A DNA stretch of 64,000 bases, taken from Sanguinoderma infundibulare (lineage: Eukaryota > Basidiomycota > Agaricomycetes > Polyporales > Polyporaceae). This document shows positions 40,234 to 52,006 of this stretch, piece after piece. Position 1 is the first letter of the stretch, and every line of letters begins with the position of its first letter. The stretch is from NCBI GenBank assembly GCA_032821775.1, contig JAVLRN010000006.1, positions 2,914,001 through 2,978,000 of the forward strand. Direction: 5' to 3'. The notes below the pieces were generated by a model. It was not told the origin of the DNA. It did not search any database and saw only the letters and a program-made list of their open reading frames with translations. The translations under genes were made by a program, and so were the position numbers.

Positions 40234-41329
40234 ATGTTTCCTGAACAAGAAACTTCACAACGCACCCCCAAGGCGGACGTCCTCCAGCCGCTCCCTTCCT
40301 CCAATGAGTCATCCGTGACAGCGCTCAACTTCTATCGCCTCTTGACCAAGCCTTCCACCATCCTCTCGCGGAGCCACATTATGTCCCAATTAGACCCAAA
40401 CCGGTGCTCGTTCCCACTTATCGCCTACTGCTTTATGACCGGCCTCATGTGCGTTTTATTCCCCCATGTTCCTCGCTGTCGGTTCTCACATCCTCTTGCG
40501 CGTCCCACAGTGATGCTATATCGTACTCAACCGTCTTCGTCTGGGCAGGGTTCCAGACCGGAAATACCGTCCAGCTCTCTATCGCCCTCGCGCGCCTCTT
40601 TCAGGACGATCGTGGCCCGATCGGCTTCCAGCTCGCGGACCAACACGCGCTCACGTCGCTCGTCTGCTTCATGGGCGGCGCGTACGTGGGACGGATAGGA
40701 AACTACCTGGGCGATAAGACGCGCGCGTGGCTCATCCTCGGCACGTTCGTGCAAACGTTGTTCACGATGGCGGCGGCCATCACGGCGTGGAAAAGCGGGC
40801 AGGGTGACGTTTTGCCATCGCGTGGACAGGCCGGGTGGACAAATGCGCTGACGTTCGTGTCGTTGGGATTCATGAGTGCGAGTATGGGGCTGCAGGCGAT
40901 CATGGGAAAGAGGATGAATACGGAGTTCGCGACGACTGGTGCGCAATTAATTTACTTTCGTGTCTTTCTACTTCCATGTCCCCGCACATTCCTTTGCGAG
41001 AGTTCTTCTCACCCCGTCTCATGCTAACTGAGTTTCGTATCAACGCAGTGGTGCTCACTACCGTCTTCTCCGAGCTCATCGCCCAGCAAGACCTTTTCAC
41101 CCTCCGCAGACGCGTGATCTCGCGTGATCACAGGATCCTCTCAATCGCCGTGCTGTTCTTGGGGGGCTTCATCGGCCGCGCGATCATACAAGCCGCCGGC
41201 GCGCCGACAGCCCTCGGCGTGGGCACTGGCATACGGCTCCTCATCACCCTGTGGTGGTTCTTTGTTCCGGAGAACGAGCAAGAAAAGTCGCCTGTACAAG
41301 GACGCGATGTGAATGTCGAGTGTGGATGA
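40234..41329 (+). CDS. DUF1275 (YoaK-like) integral membrane protein
   Basis: Three exons, 40234-40448, 40511-40938 and 41049-41329, make about 307 residues. After a hydrophilic N-terminus come six likely membrane helices. The family signature spans the first intron: CFMTGL, then IDAISYSTVFVWAGFQTGN, with TVQLSIALARLF. Further helices are SLVCFMGGAYVGRIGNYLG, WLILGTFVQTLFTMAAAITA and FVSLGFMSASMGLQAIMGKR, then the conserved FATTVVLTTVFSELI, and finally ILSIAVLFLGGFIGRAIIQA plus a closing helix ending WWFFVPEN. The family (PF06912) is widespread in bacteria and fungi. Its transport or structural role is not established. The ATG at 40381 is an alternative start that would remove about 49 residues before the first helix. 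Confidence 0.86.
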
Positions 41330-42481
41330 CTTGTGAGGTGTTATCGGTTCCGGGTCACGATTGCTTCCTGACCACATGGCTTGGTACGAGCTACGTCGTG
41401 ATGTACCAAGCTCATCCATGATATACTCGTAATACCAATGCATTGTGCGCATCAGTCGCCTGTGTTCACCTCGAAGCAGGGAATCCCGTCAAATAGTGAG
41501 TTCATCTCTGCCGCCTCGACCAATACAACATCTTGTCGTTTCGACGACCGATACAGCTCTGAATTGTCGGTGCCTCTTCAGGTAACCTTCGTAGATACAT
41601 ACCGGTTCCATCATAAAGTGCGTGTGCCTGGCCACCCTTCTTCCTGGGCGTTGCTGACCGATGTACGCTTACACTCGGACCAGACATCCAAGACGCGCGA
41701 AAATAAGGGGGCCCCATCCTTAGAGTGTGTTCTCTCCCCCAAGGTTCAACCCCGCTCACGCAACGCCGCGTCCTGCAAACTACATTGACAGATTGCTGAT
41801 AGCGACAGTAGTCCACAAAGCGGCAAATTGAACGCTATCTTCTCCGTGCTGACTTGGATGCAGGGCGACTTCCGCCCCTTCCCCACGTTAGTGCGCTGCC
41901 TCGCCTGCGAGGCAGATGGCCGCCACGAATATGTTATTTTTACGCCTGAGAAGCATCAGTTAAGGTTAGACCAGTGCCAAGCGTCCCGTACACTATGAGA
42001 TATCGCGTCCTGCATGTTTCGGCCCTTGTACTTGCGGGACACCAGCTAGGACGTCCGTCTTTGTCCATCATATTGCCGTGGACGGCGACCTGCACGACTT
42101 CTGGGCTCTAACCTTCCAGGATCCAGTGCATCGGCAAAGACTGGACTAATGCCCCCCACTTGTTGAACATCGCAGTTGCCAGCAGTCTGCCCGACGTTTG
42201 GAGGCACGACATGGAGATGGAGAGCCGAAACGGGTCTGAGAGGGACGTGAGGATAGCATGACAAATTCGTAAATTCGTGAGGTGACATTATACATCTACG
42301 ATTAGGCATACAGCAGTGAGACGGCATGTGCTAAGGAATATGATGAAGGGGACAGTCCGCCAAGTCGAAGACGTCGAGAGAAACATACAAACACAGCGCA
42401 AGGATCCAGAGAACCGACCGCAGTCACTTCCAGGCGTAGCACTCATCAGCCAACGCTACGACGCCGACGCCGAGGTTGCGA
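41330..42481. other. Intergenic between convergent genes
   Basis: 3' flanks of the DUF1275 gene (+) and HK1 (-). A frame of about 115 codons at 41.44-41.79 kb has no recognisable features. I see no repeat or RNA gene. Confidence 0.45.
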
Positions 42482-45400
42482 CTACGGTGTACACGGCATT
42501 CGTTTACGCTCCTCGGCAATCGCGAGCATGCTCTTGAGACTCTTCTCGAGCACAGGTTTTGTGAGTACACTGTGGCGAAACCAAGCGTAAGCATCCACAG
42601 TTTCCTGCGAAGCAACGAAGCACGTACTGATCCACGCCAGCCTCCAAGTACTCCTGCTGGTCGCTCAACAACGCGTTCCCCGTCACACCGACCACGAAGT
42701 CGCTCCGGTTCAACCGCCGCAGCTTCGCGACCATCTCCAGCCCGGACATCACCGGCATCTGGTTGTCCAAGAACACCACCCCGTACGGGTGCTCGGCCTC
42801 ACTGGACGCCGCCGTCATGTTATCTAGGGTCAAGCCACTGGAGCCCGTATCTTCAGACGCCGGCGTCCGGCGCAGCGACCCACCGCCCAGGATGAGCTCA
42901 AGCGCCATCTCCCCGTTCTCCGCCGTCGTCACATTGCAGCCTAGTCGGGTCAGCATTCGACTCATCAGCTGCCGCGTGAGCTGGTTATCATCGACGACGA
43001 GGACGGCCAGCTTTGTCTCGTCCGGTGAGCTAGCCAATGTTGACGATGCGGCCAGGCTCATCGGCGTGCTTGTGCTCGTCGACGAAGCAGGCGAAACGAG
43101 GGCGCCATCAAAGGTGACGAATGTTGGCGGCTTCGGGAGTTGCCCCAACCGGAGACCTTTGACCTTCTCCGTGGAGTTTCCGCTCGTCGAGTTCGGAGTC
43201 GCCGGAGAGGGTGGCAGATCGTCGGCCTCGAGATGCTGGAGCTCCGTTCCGGGTGTTGAGAGGTCGCCGATCGTTCGCGTTAACGGTCGGTTGGTGGGCT
43301 TCGTCGAGATTTCCACTAATCCTGCTAGATCCGTGTTGAACGGAGCATGAGCACACGCCAACGCACATACAGAAAGTAAACGCACCCTGCTCCATGATAC
43401 TATGCAGTGCCAACCATGAGTATGACTGTTGAGATTGATGGATGAGCCGACGCAGTTATTGTTCGTCCCGCACGATAATGCTTACCCCAACCTTAGGCAC
43501 GGGAGCACCGCGGACCGCCTGGCGAGGGCTGGGCATCTCGTCCTCCTCGGTAGCTGTTGGCGAGTTAAGCCCGGGAACCGCTTTGTTCCCGACCCCAAGA
43601 GCTACAAATCGTTCCCATCAACAGACGTATACCAGAGTAGCGAAAGCAGCACGTACGAAGCTCGACCCAGAACGTAGACCCCTCTCCAACCCTCGACCTG
43701 ACCCCAAGACGACCACCGCTGAGCCTGACGATCTGCCTGACGAGCGCAAGGCCGAGTCCAGTACCCTTGCCACCTTGTAGTCTCCCTTGCTCCGTCTGGT
43801 TGAACGCGGCTGTCATGGAAGAAGCGTTCAGTATCGGAACCATGGACAACTAGCGCGTCGAACTCACAAAACAGCTTGCCCTGCACCATGTCCTTCGACC
43901 GAATTCCGCACCCCGTATCCATAATCTCGATCCGCACTACAATCCACTCCAACGGAGGTGTAGAACTCGCATCATGCTGCCTTAGATGGGACTTGCTCAG
44001 CGTATGGTGAAAGTACTCCGGGTCGTCGCTTGAGCCCGGGGTCTCGTCCATTTCATCGTCCTCCTCCTCCACAATGTCTTGATCCATGCTTGCGTCGTCA
44101 TCCTCGTCCTCCTCCTCCCTGCGCCTATGTTGATCGGGGATGATGAGCTTCGTTGTAATGCTCAGCTTGCCGCCCGCGGGCGTGAACTTGCACGCGTTAC
44201 TATAATGTATGAGCGTCGCGCCAGTTAGAACCGAGCGTGCAGAGTGAGGGTACAATAACGGATGACGCACCTCGCCAAGTTCGTAATGATCTGTCTCAGC
44301 CGCATTTCGTCGCCGACGACGATCCCGTCCTCCTCACGATTCTTCAGCCGCCGCTCAATCTCCTGCTCGGACTCGTTCATCGCTTCGTACAGCGCTCTTC
44401 GTGCGACCTACGTTCGCTTTCAGTCCCCAATGTCCGATGCCACGCGCAACGCGAATCGAAGCCGAGTCGGCAGAAAAAGAAGACGGTTACGCACGTTGTC
44501 GATGGCGTTATCAAGATCGGTGATAAACTCCAGCCTCCGCGCGTCCGCCGCCATTCTCAGGGGAACGAACAGTGACCGCATGACTTGGTGGAACTTGTAC
44601 GGCTTGAGCACCGACTCGAACCGCCCGCTGTCCATGCGGTTGCTTTGAACGCGACGCGCGCGTCAGCACTCGAAGCTCCCAAAGAAGCAGAAGGAGTAGA
44701 CCAAAGAACGCACAAATCTAGGACGTCGTTCAGCACCTTGGACATCATGCTCAGGCTGCCCTCGAGCGCCTTGAACTCGATGTCCTGCGTGACCGTACCC
44801 GAAGCTTGCATGTTCTGCACAGCTAGGACTGCATAAATGCGCATACAGCCTGTCAGCCCCATGGACTCGGCGAACACGTAGACTAATGGAGCCACTCACG
44901 AGCTGTGTTGAGCGGAACGCGGACTTCGTGGAAGACGTACGACGTCAGTCGGCGTTTCGAGTCCGACGCTTTGCGCTCGTTGACCTGCGCTTTTTGGGTC
45001 GCGCGGAACTGTACCTTGAGCTGGTCGCGCAAAGTATACAACCGTCTCTCGGCCTGACACCACCACATTCATGAGCCACGAGACTAACGCGACAAGCCGA
45101 AACGCTCACATTCTCGCGCATATAGTGGATATAGACCAAGAAACCTTGCAACAACACGAAATACGACATATCTGCAAGCAGAGAGGGCACAAACGGTTAA
45201 TATCATCGCATTGCAAGGCCGTTTCGTGAACATAACGTACTCCAAACGAACGATCGCTTGTCAGGAACGACCAGAACCAATGCCCTGCAAAAGTGTTCAA
45301 TGAGGTCCGGGAGACCAGACGGTTACGGACTCACATGACGAGGAACGCAAATGCGCCGATCATCGCAGGGAACCTGTGCAGCTTCAAGCCGAAAAGCGCT

Positions 45401-46865
45401 ATGGTCTGCATCGCAGACGTATAGCTAACAACTCTGTCAAGATTACGAGATGCGTGCGACAAGGGATCTGCAGCTTACTAAAACAGAGTCAGGTAGTCTT
45501 TCCCATTACAACTGAAATACGAGTGGGCCGGGTTGTACTGTCCACACAGGTATCTGCAGGCACGTAACAAATGTCAACGTACGTCACGCTTTAGTAGAAC
45601 ACAAGCACTTACATGAAAATGATTTGGTACATGGACCACACCCAGACGGCGAAGAAAAGGACAATCTGGTAGATCACGGGCCGATCCCGTGGCCAGTCGT
45701 AAATGACCATGGGAGGGATGGAGAAGCTGACGGCGGGCGCGACGATGTAAAGGAAGAGTTCGTCCGCAACGACAACAGGTCGGGGCACAGACGCAATGGC
45801 GAATGTCCAGTTCACGATCATATAGCCAGACGACCATAAAGCATAGTTCTGTTAACCATACGAAGTCGGGTTAGTCGCACCGAACAATAAGAAGTGAAGA
45901 GAGGAACCATGATATCATAAACGATACGAGAAATGGCTGCTGAATCACGTCCAGCAAGAAAGTCATACGCGTGCCAGATAGGTGAGAACCGCGATCACAT
46001 AATGATGTAAGCCCCAAAGGCAAAAGGCAAAACGGAGACGCTCTTCTAGCGTCACCTGCCGCACAGCCCCAGCATACTCGCGCTCGAAAGGGTAAGATAG
46101 GTTGGCGTCGCAAGCACGTGAAGGATGTTCAACCCCCTTGCCGACCCAAACCTACCATGCTCGATGCATCGCGTACTGCGCTGACCATGATAACAACCAA
46201 AGCCAAGGACGACTCACCTTCCGCAAAAACCAGTTCTCCTTGTTATATTGCGTCTCTGACTTCTCGTCGACGAATTCCGTGCAGAAGAACGCGTACGTTG
46301 CGGGCCACAACCGCCATCGGAGGAAGGTAAGCGGCTTGCACGTCCCCCAGAAACCCTCTGGACGGATGGCGAACGAGTCCCGGTCGGTGTTCGTCCCGCC
46401 GATGTGGTTGCTGCCCGACTTCTCTGCCGTGCCCCCATGCTCTGAGTGGGTGACGGAGCTGCCCTTCATCTCGTGCGACCATTCGCGGTCGATGACGACC
46501 TCGTCCACCCTGTCGTCTACCGCACCCTGCCCGATGGCCATCGGGCCCTCGCACTTACCCCGCGAGCGCGGGTAGCCCGAGCTGTCGCCAACGCTCTCAT
46601 CGAAGTTGGATGAGCTCGAGGGCGCTGTCCCGGACCCGAGTCTGCGCACGAAGCGGTCCCAGTGAATACGGAACCCGCCGGTGACGCGTGCGTTCTTTTT
46701 GTTGCGCGAGCGATTGCCGGCGGAGGTGGGGTCCGCCGGGAAGGAGACGGGGGGAGGAAGGTGGAAGGTCGGCTTCTCTGCGGCGGGCGTCGGCTCATCG
46801 CGCTTGGTGGAGGTCCCACTAGCGGACCAAGAAGCGAAAGGATTGGCCGAAGCCGAGAAAGGCAT
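42482..46865 (-). CDS. Membrane-bound hybrid histidine kinase HK1
   Basis: Exon 1 (46865-46218) encodes a 216-residue cytosolic start with a Ser/Pro-rich linker, ending NKENWFLRK. About six membrane helices follow, including YMIVNWTFAIAS, ELFLYIVAPAVSFSIPPMVI and IYQIVLFFAVWVWSMYQIIF. A coiled-coil stretch ([13 protein letters not shown]) leads to the dimerisation box [11 protein letters not shown], whose His codon (44930-44928) is the phosphoacceptor. The ATPase domain has the N box [16 protein letters not shown], then an acidic insert of about 60 residues, the G1 box MDTGCGIRS and the G2 box [17 protein letters not shown]. The receiver domain has LAVLVVDDNQ, the phosphorylatable Asp in [21 protein letters not shown], and after the last intron [12 protein letters not shown]. 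It ends EERKRMPCTP at 42482. Such proteins sense stimuli at a membrane and pass phosphate through a YPD1-type protein to response regulators. The ligand is unknown. A 12 bp micro-exon (45939-45928, QPFL) is possible between exon 1 and the first helix. Confidence 0.88.
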
Positions 46866-47490
46866 GTTGTCTACCCCAGCTCAGCCGTCGGGGAACGTAG
46901 GAGATGAGCAAGAGCCGGAGAATAGGATCGTGAGGTGGAGGCCACGAGGAAAGGAGGCAGTGACCAGAACAGGCCAACACAGGCGACCGGTGGGGGATGG
47001 GTCAACGGTGGGTGACGAGGGGTAGGACGCGAGCGCGATGATCAAGTATATCATATATGCACGTCCACCTCAGACGAGCAAGGTGAGAACGTGAGGGGAG
47101 GAGGCTGATAGTTCGGTTTGAACCAGCATGTCGCATGCTCTGGGCTTCGCTCACATGTCTTCCATAGCCACTTCTATATCATACACGTCAGACAACACTC
47201 AACACATTGGGGTTCTTCAGAAAAGAAGGGGGAGTCTTAGAGCAACGGAAGCCACAGAGCCCACGACCTGAGTCCCGCAGCCAGTGTTCGATCGCGGTCT
47301 GGGTACTTGTATTCAATTTACAAGAAACCCTGTACAAACCACGAGGCACTGACGGTAGCCCGCTAGAGGCACGCCCACCATCACCGTCACTGACCCTGCG
47401 ACCGCCGGTTGGACTATTCATAACAGCTGCCCACATGGGGGAGCCAAGTCGGAAGAGAACTCGTTATCCGTCTGGGTGTCTCGTGCTCCA

Positions 47491-47835
47491 CTAGTGTGCC
47501 GCAACAATCATCGTATTCCAGCTGGGCAGATGCTCCGAGATGGAAATCAGAGCAGCTTTGGGAGGACAAGGTGGCGCTGAATCGAGAAAAGGCTGGCAGG
47601 ACAGTGCGACGTCCGTTACTCGACTCCGCCTTCGCACCGTCCGGCCTCTCTTATCTCCGCCCATCACCCATTCACCCTCGAACGCGAGGTTCTCATTCAT
47701 AACGTCCAGTGGAAGTCCGATGATTCCGTGGAAGTCAGCGGGCTGACGGATCAACTTCAACTGAGCTCCGAGGTAACGGACAAGTTCGCTTCCGACGGAC
47801 AATGTTTCTGTGCGTAATTTTTTTTTCGAATGCAT
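47491..47835 (-). pseudogene. F-box-like N-terminal fragment
   Basis: The frame reads DFHGIIGLPLDVMNE, which resembles the opening of fungal F-box domains (LPLDVxxEIxxxL). It is followed not by the usual leucine-rich helix but by unrelated sequence starting NLAFEGEW, with a possible GTGAAT donor at that point. No downstream F-box exons were found. It may be a decayed fragment or chance resemblance. Confidence 0.25.
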
Positions 47836-50593
47836 TTCGTTTAGCTTCTGTACATAGGACTCGGGTTCACAATCGCTCGAAAAATGTAGTTCAAATCAAC
47901 CGGTAGGCCGCAGACGGGCGTAACCCTCCTTCCGCATACCGGTGTGATCCGTTACAGCCGCTTGCAAATTGATAGTCGTCGCCGAAAAAAGTGGGGCGTG
48001 CACTGACGTTTTCGAGCACCTCAGGTTCCCTCAATGTCGGCTGTCGTTTTACAAGCAGCTGTAAGCAAGTTTTGACCCTTCGTCCGGGTCGTGCCTCCAT
48101 CGTCGAAGGAGTAAACCCTCCGGAACCGGTATTTCTTGGTTCCCCATAGAGGCCGGCGGTACTAGGCGGTACATATGATCGCCACCATCCCCCTGCAGTA
48201 AGGCCATTTACGGTTTGCCTACGGGAGACAAAGCGGCACCCGGTGGTACACCAACCCCTTCCACCACCACGCGAGCGATGGAGCAACCTCTCACGGACTC
48301 GCCTTTTCTGACGGACACCCGGTCACTTATCGTGACCAGGAAAGCACGAATAGAGAGGGTCGATAACTCACAGCATTGCTGAACTTTTCGTCCAGACCGA
48401 CGCATCGCGTCCCACTCCGCATGGGGGTGCCTTCCTCCCACCCGCCCTCCTCGCCCCACCCCGTACCCTCCTCCGCGCTTCTTGTCGCTACGCACTGCTG
48501 TAGGACCGTTCCATTCAGCGGATTCGGACTCATAGTCAATGATAACGACTGACTCACGACTCACAAGCTGGTATTCCCCTTCAGGACAGACTTCGGCTGT
48601 CTCCACAGACTGTGTTATCCGTGATCGTGATCGTGATCGGTGCAATCATCGGGAAGGATAGTGTCGCCAGCGTTGAGCGAGGGAGGGTGAGGGAAATGAG
48701 TGAGTGTATGCTAAGAACCGAGCTCGATGTGCGGGATATGTAGGCGACGGCGCTCCGGCCTTCGGGCCCGGTGATCCGCACGCCTTGTTCGCTAGATATT
48801 CGCCTGCGTGCGTGTACTAGTATGTACTTCGCCTCCTTGACTGTCTTCAATATGCAGCCTCAGATACCGTCATTCGTTGAATAATTGCTTCCCATCGACA
48901 GGTAAGTCTTCTGTCTTCCGTTGCTACGCGAATAAACGACACTAAATTACTAATACTTATCAACTTTACCAAAGGAGACGGAATATTCAACTGCGTTCCT
49001 CTCAGATCGCTCACGCGATGTCTTGTGAACGTCAGAAACGGCGAAGTCATGTCGGAAGGGCACCAGAATTCACAATCAACTGCGGCTTCCGCTGGAAGAG
49101 GGGCATGAGGCCGCATGAGACGGTTGGCGTGATAGTGCATCCGACGACCATTGAATTCGAGGTGAGTGTCTTGTCAATGTGCCAATTCGAGGATGTGACC
49201 CGGCCTTCCCAGTTCCGCCTATATGCCGGTTTTGCTGTCCCATCTACCTGCCTGTAGAAAGGCTGAAAGTGGTGAGTCTTCGTCCAGACCCTCAGCCCCC
49301 TTGTCGGGCAGACGTCACGTCTCTGTCTGACACGTTCCGCACGGAAGCCACGGAGCGCTGCACGCGTTCCGCAGTGAAGTCGCGGAGCGCTGGTCTCTGG
49401 CCGGAACCCTCTCGCGGCATCTCGACTGCCGACGTCCATCCTCGCTTAACAACGCCGGCTTATGGCCTCACAATCCCAGAACGACCTCTCACGCTCCTTA
49501 CGCGCCATCTCTATCGCGACATTCGTGTCTGCGAAGGCTCAACACGAGGGGGTACGGCAGAGCATCTTCTCGATCTGAGGGGGGTGCGCAAGGGCGCCGA
49601 GAAGCTACACAGCTAGACTCACCCATCGTTTCCAGGTGCACGAGCAGTAACGGGGGGTCGGCGGTGATACTGACGTCGTCCCCGTGCCGCCTGTGGGATC
49701 CCCGACAAATAGCCGAATTTAAAGGATAGGGTTGGATTGAATGTCGCGAAGGTTGTGCGGCGCTCCCCCCACTGGTATGTGGCCCATCATTGTGGTACGT
49801 ACACGTACATTGACGTGTGCAGTGTGCAACGAGCACCCTCGTCGCTCGTCTGGGCGTCCGTGGTAGGTCATATGGTGGACAGCATGTGGAGACTGACACT
49901 CTTCTCTGGGAAGCAGGGCGTCCTGGGGCGGATACCGTCGTCTTCTGGTCGATGATCGGGGCCATGAGTCGGGGTCGCCGGGGCTTGTGCAGCCTCCGTT
50001 GCTGACTTCGTTGATCCGAGAGGATGACGGGGGTTCGATCTGTTCCGATAACCCTTGTTCCTACGATGTAGGTAAGTGAAGTGTGATAACATGGTAATCA
50101 TTCGTGCGCTCAAAGTGCGCTGGTTCAGGTGACCGTCGAAACGTGCGTGACAGGGCGTGGACGTGCACAGGAAACAGGAACTGGTGTGGTGTCGAAGCAA
50201 GCAGCTGTGGCTGTAGCGGCGCTTTGGAAGCCTGGCTGGGGGAGACTATAGGCGTTGGCATCGTTGTGGCTGATATGTAAAAGTGAAGTAGAGGGCGATA
50301 AATGGAAACAAGCCACGGACGTTTGACGTGCGTACTGCATATTAACTAGAGTTGCTGGACACCTCTTACCGATCCACTCCCCGTTTCTCTCGTTATTATT
50401 TAGCCATGGAGCTCCTCTACACTGTAATTGTACTAGGTGCACCGTCTTCACGTCCATACAAAGAGACCCTCCCGGACAATATATCGGTAGGCATCACGGC
50501 GTTCGGTTGCGTACATTATCGAGAACGCTCTTGTCATGTTCCCCTCAAGATTATCTCCTCAGCACACTAACGGTCCCTTCAAGGAGTTTAGGC

Positions 50594-51190
50594 ATGCCGG
50601 CGAAGTTCATATGCCATAGTCTCGCCCAGATGGAGCTTTCCGGAGATGAGGGCGAGGAACGAGCAATTCGTAAAAGACCAGGTGTAACACCGCCTCCTCT
50701 AGATGGCGCGCCTCCAGAACCTGGCCCTCTCACGGACGCCGCTCCATTCATGAAGTCTTTAGTTGACCTTAGCTCTCCAACTTTCCCGCCACAGATTATC
50801 ATTTCACCCCTCACGGCATCTGTACACAGGTCCCTGCCATGTCACTCTCCTATTATTTACCTACAGGCGCAGCACATTACGAGCCTCACCGGTATACATG
50901 ACGACATCTCGGACAGACCGGCCACATACCCCCCTCCTACTTTTGCGTCGAATTTCCGCACTGCGGATACGTCGACATCTATGCTGCATCGGGGAGCGGC
51001 CTGTCCATGCCCAGTCTCTTCCCCCTCAGGCTGCCGCCAGCATCCATCGAGCGCTGTTGGTCGCGGTCACAGACCGTGCTCAAGACGGTATGCAAGCCCC
51101 ACCCAAACCGCTCCCCGGCGGCCATCGGTCGCACGAGGTCCTCAATTCGATGCTGGGGAAGGAGACTCGCGACACTTTAAGCGCCGAAAG
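50594..51190 (+). CDS. Unrecognised hypothetical protein
   Basis: I do not recognise this. An ATG at 50594 opens MPAKFICHSLAQMELSGDEG, followed by a charged and Pro-rich stretch (KRPGVTPPPLDGAPPEPG) and SLVDLSSPTFPPQIIISPL. The frame stays open for several hundred bases, but its later part has the low-complexity, Ser/Arg-rich look of non-coding GC-rich DNA. A real gene could use only the first 200 bp and splice on. No domain, signal peptide or membrane helix was seen. Confidence 0.22.
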
Positions 51191-52006
51191 GCAGAAGCGG
51201 ACGTTCGAGGACCGCGTGAGGATGAAGGCGACGACTCTTTTAGTTTATCCTCTGCACTCCTTCCACGACTGCACACACATACGACCTCCATCTGGCGCAA
51301 CACACAGGCGGTCGATAGGTGGATGATGCTTGGCAGACCTCACAGCCACACCACGAGTCATTGCAACACGTGCACGTCCCAACATGGTTGGATCGACAGC
51401 ACAGGCCGCGCATCTGTCAAGCCCACACCATTCGCTTTATTATTATATGCGGACGTAGTTTGGTGAGCATGAGATCAACATGGTGTTGGTGATGCTTAGC
51501 GCGTATCTTTCCTCAGGCTTGTAGCCAGTGTGGAAGATCCTTTCGCCGGCGCGCACCCTGTTTGCGCGATACCGACGTTGGGGGCACTCGACATTTCAAG
51601 AGTCCATGAGAACCATCTGTCTTCCCCAAGATGCGCCGCCCTAGCCGAGTCTTGACAAGATGAGTCATCAGCGCCAGGTGAGATTTGCGGTCCAAGGTTA
51701 CCTCTTGTTGTCATCATTTTGAGACAGGCCGCGACGTCGCAGATCCAAGAGACTATACCGTCCGAGGATCGCAGCTAATGCTGTGACTGTCGCCTTATCC
51801 CAACGATTTCATTGGGTATATTGCCAGTGGTCCTCTCTTCCGTCCCCGCGCTGTCTGGTGCCAGGGACGGGGGTATAAGGATGAGATGATTCCACCAGGA
51901 GCGACGTGCACTTGCCAAGCCGTCATCTCTATGACCTCGAGGTCCCAAATCCCCTGGCACTAATAGCCCTAACATAAACTTCATAGTACCCGCCGTCACT
52001 GTCAAC

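Larger units (their letters stand above)
46866..52006. other. Gene-poor 5 kb between HK1 and the DUF6533 gene
   Basis: The first 200 bp are the HK1 promoter and leader, similar to the HK2 leader. Beyond that I recognise no complete gene. Two weak candidates are listed separately: an F-box-like exon at 47.5-47.8 kb and an unrecognised frame at 50.6-51.2 kb. The rest shows only short frames. Confidence 0.4.

Noticed and set aside
42763..43350. A 195-codon plus-strand open frame
   Set aside because: Antisense to the receiver region of HK1, which carries all expected catalytic motifs.
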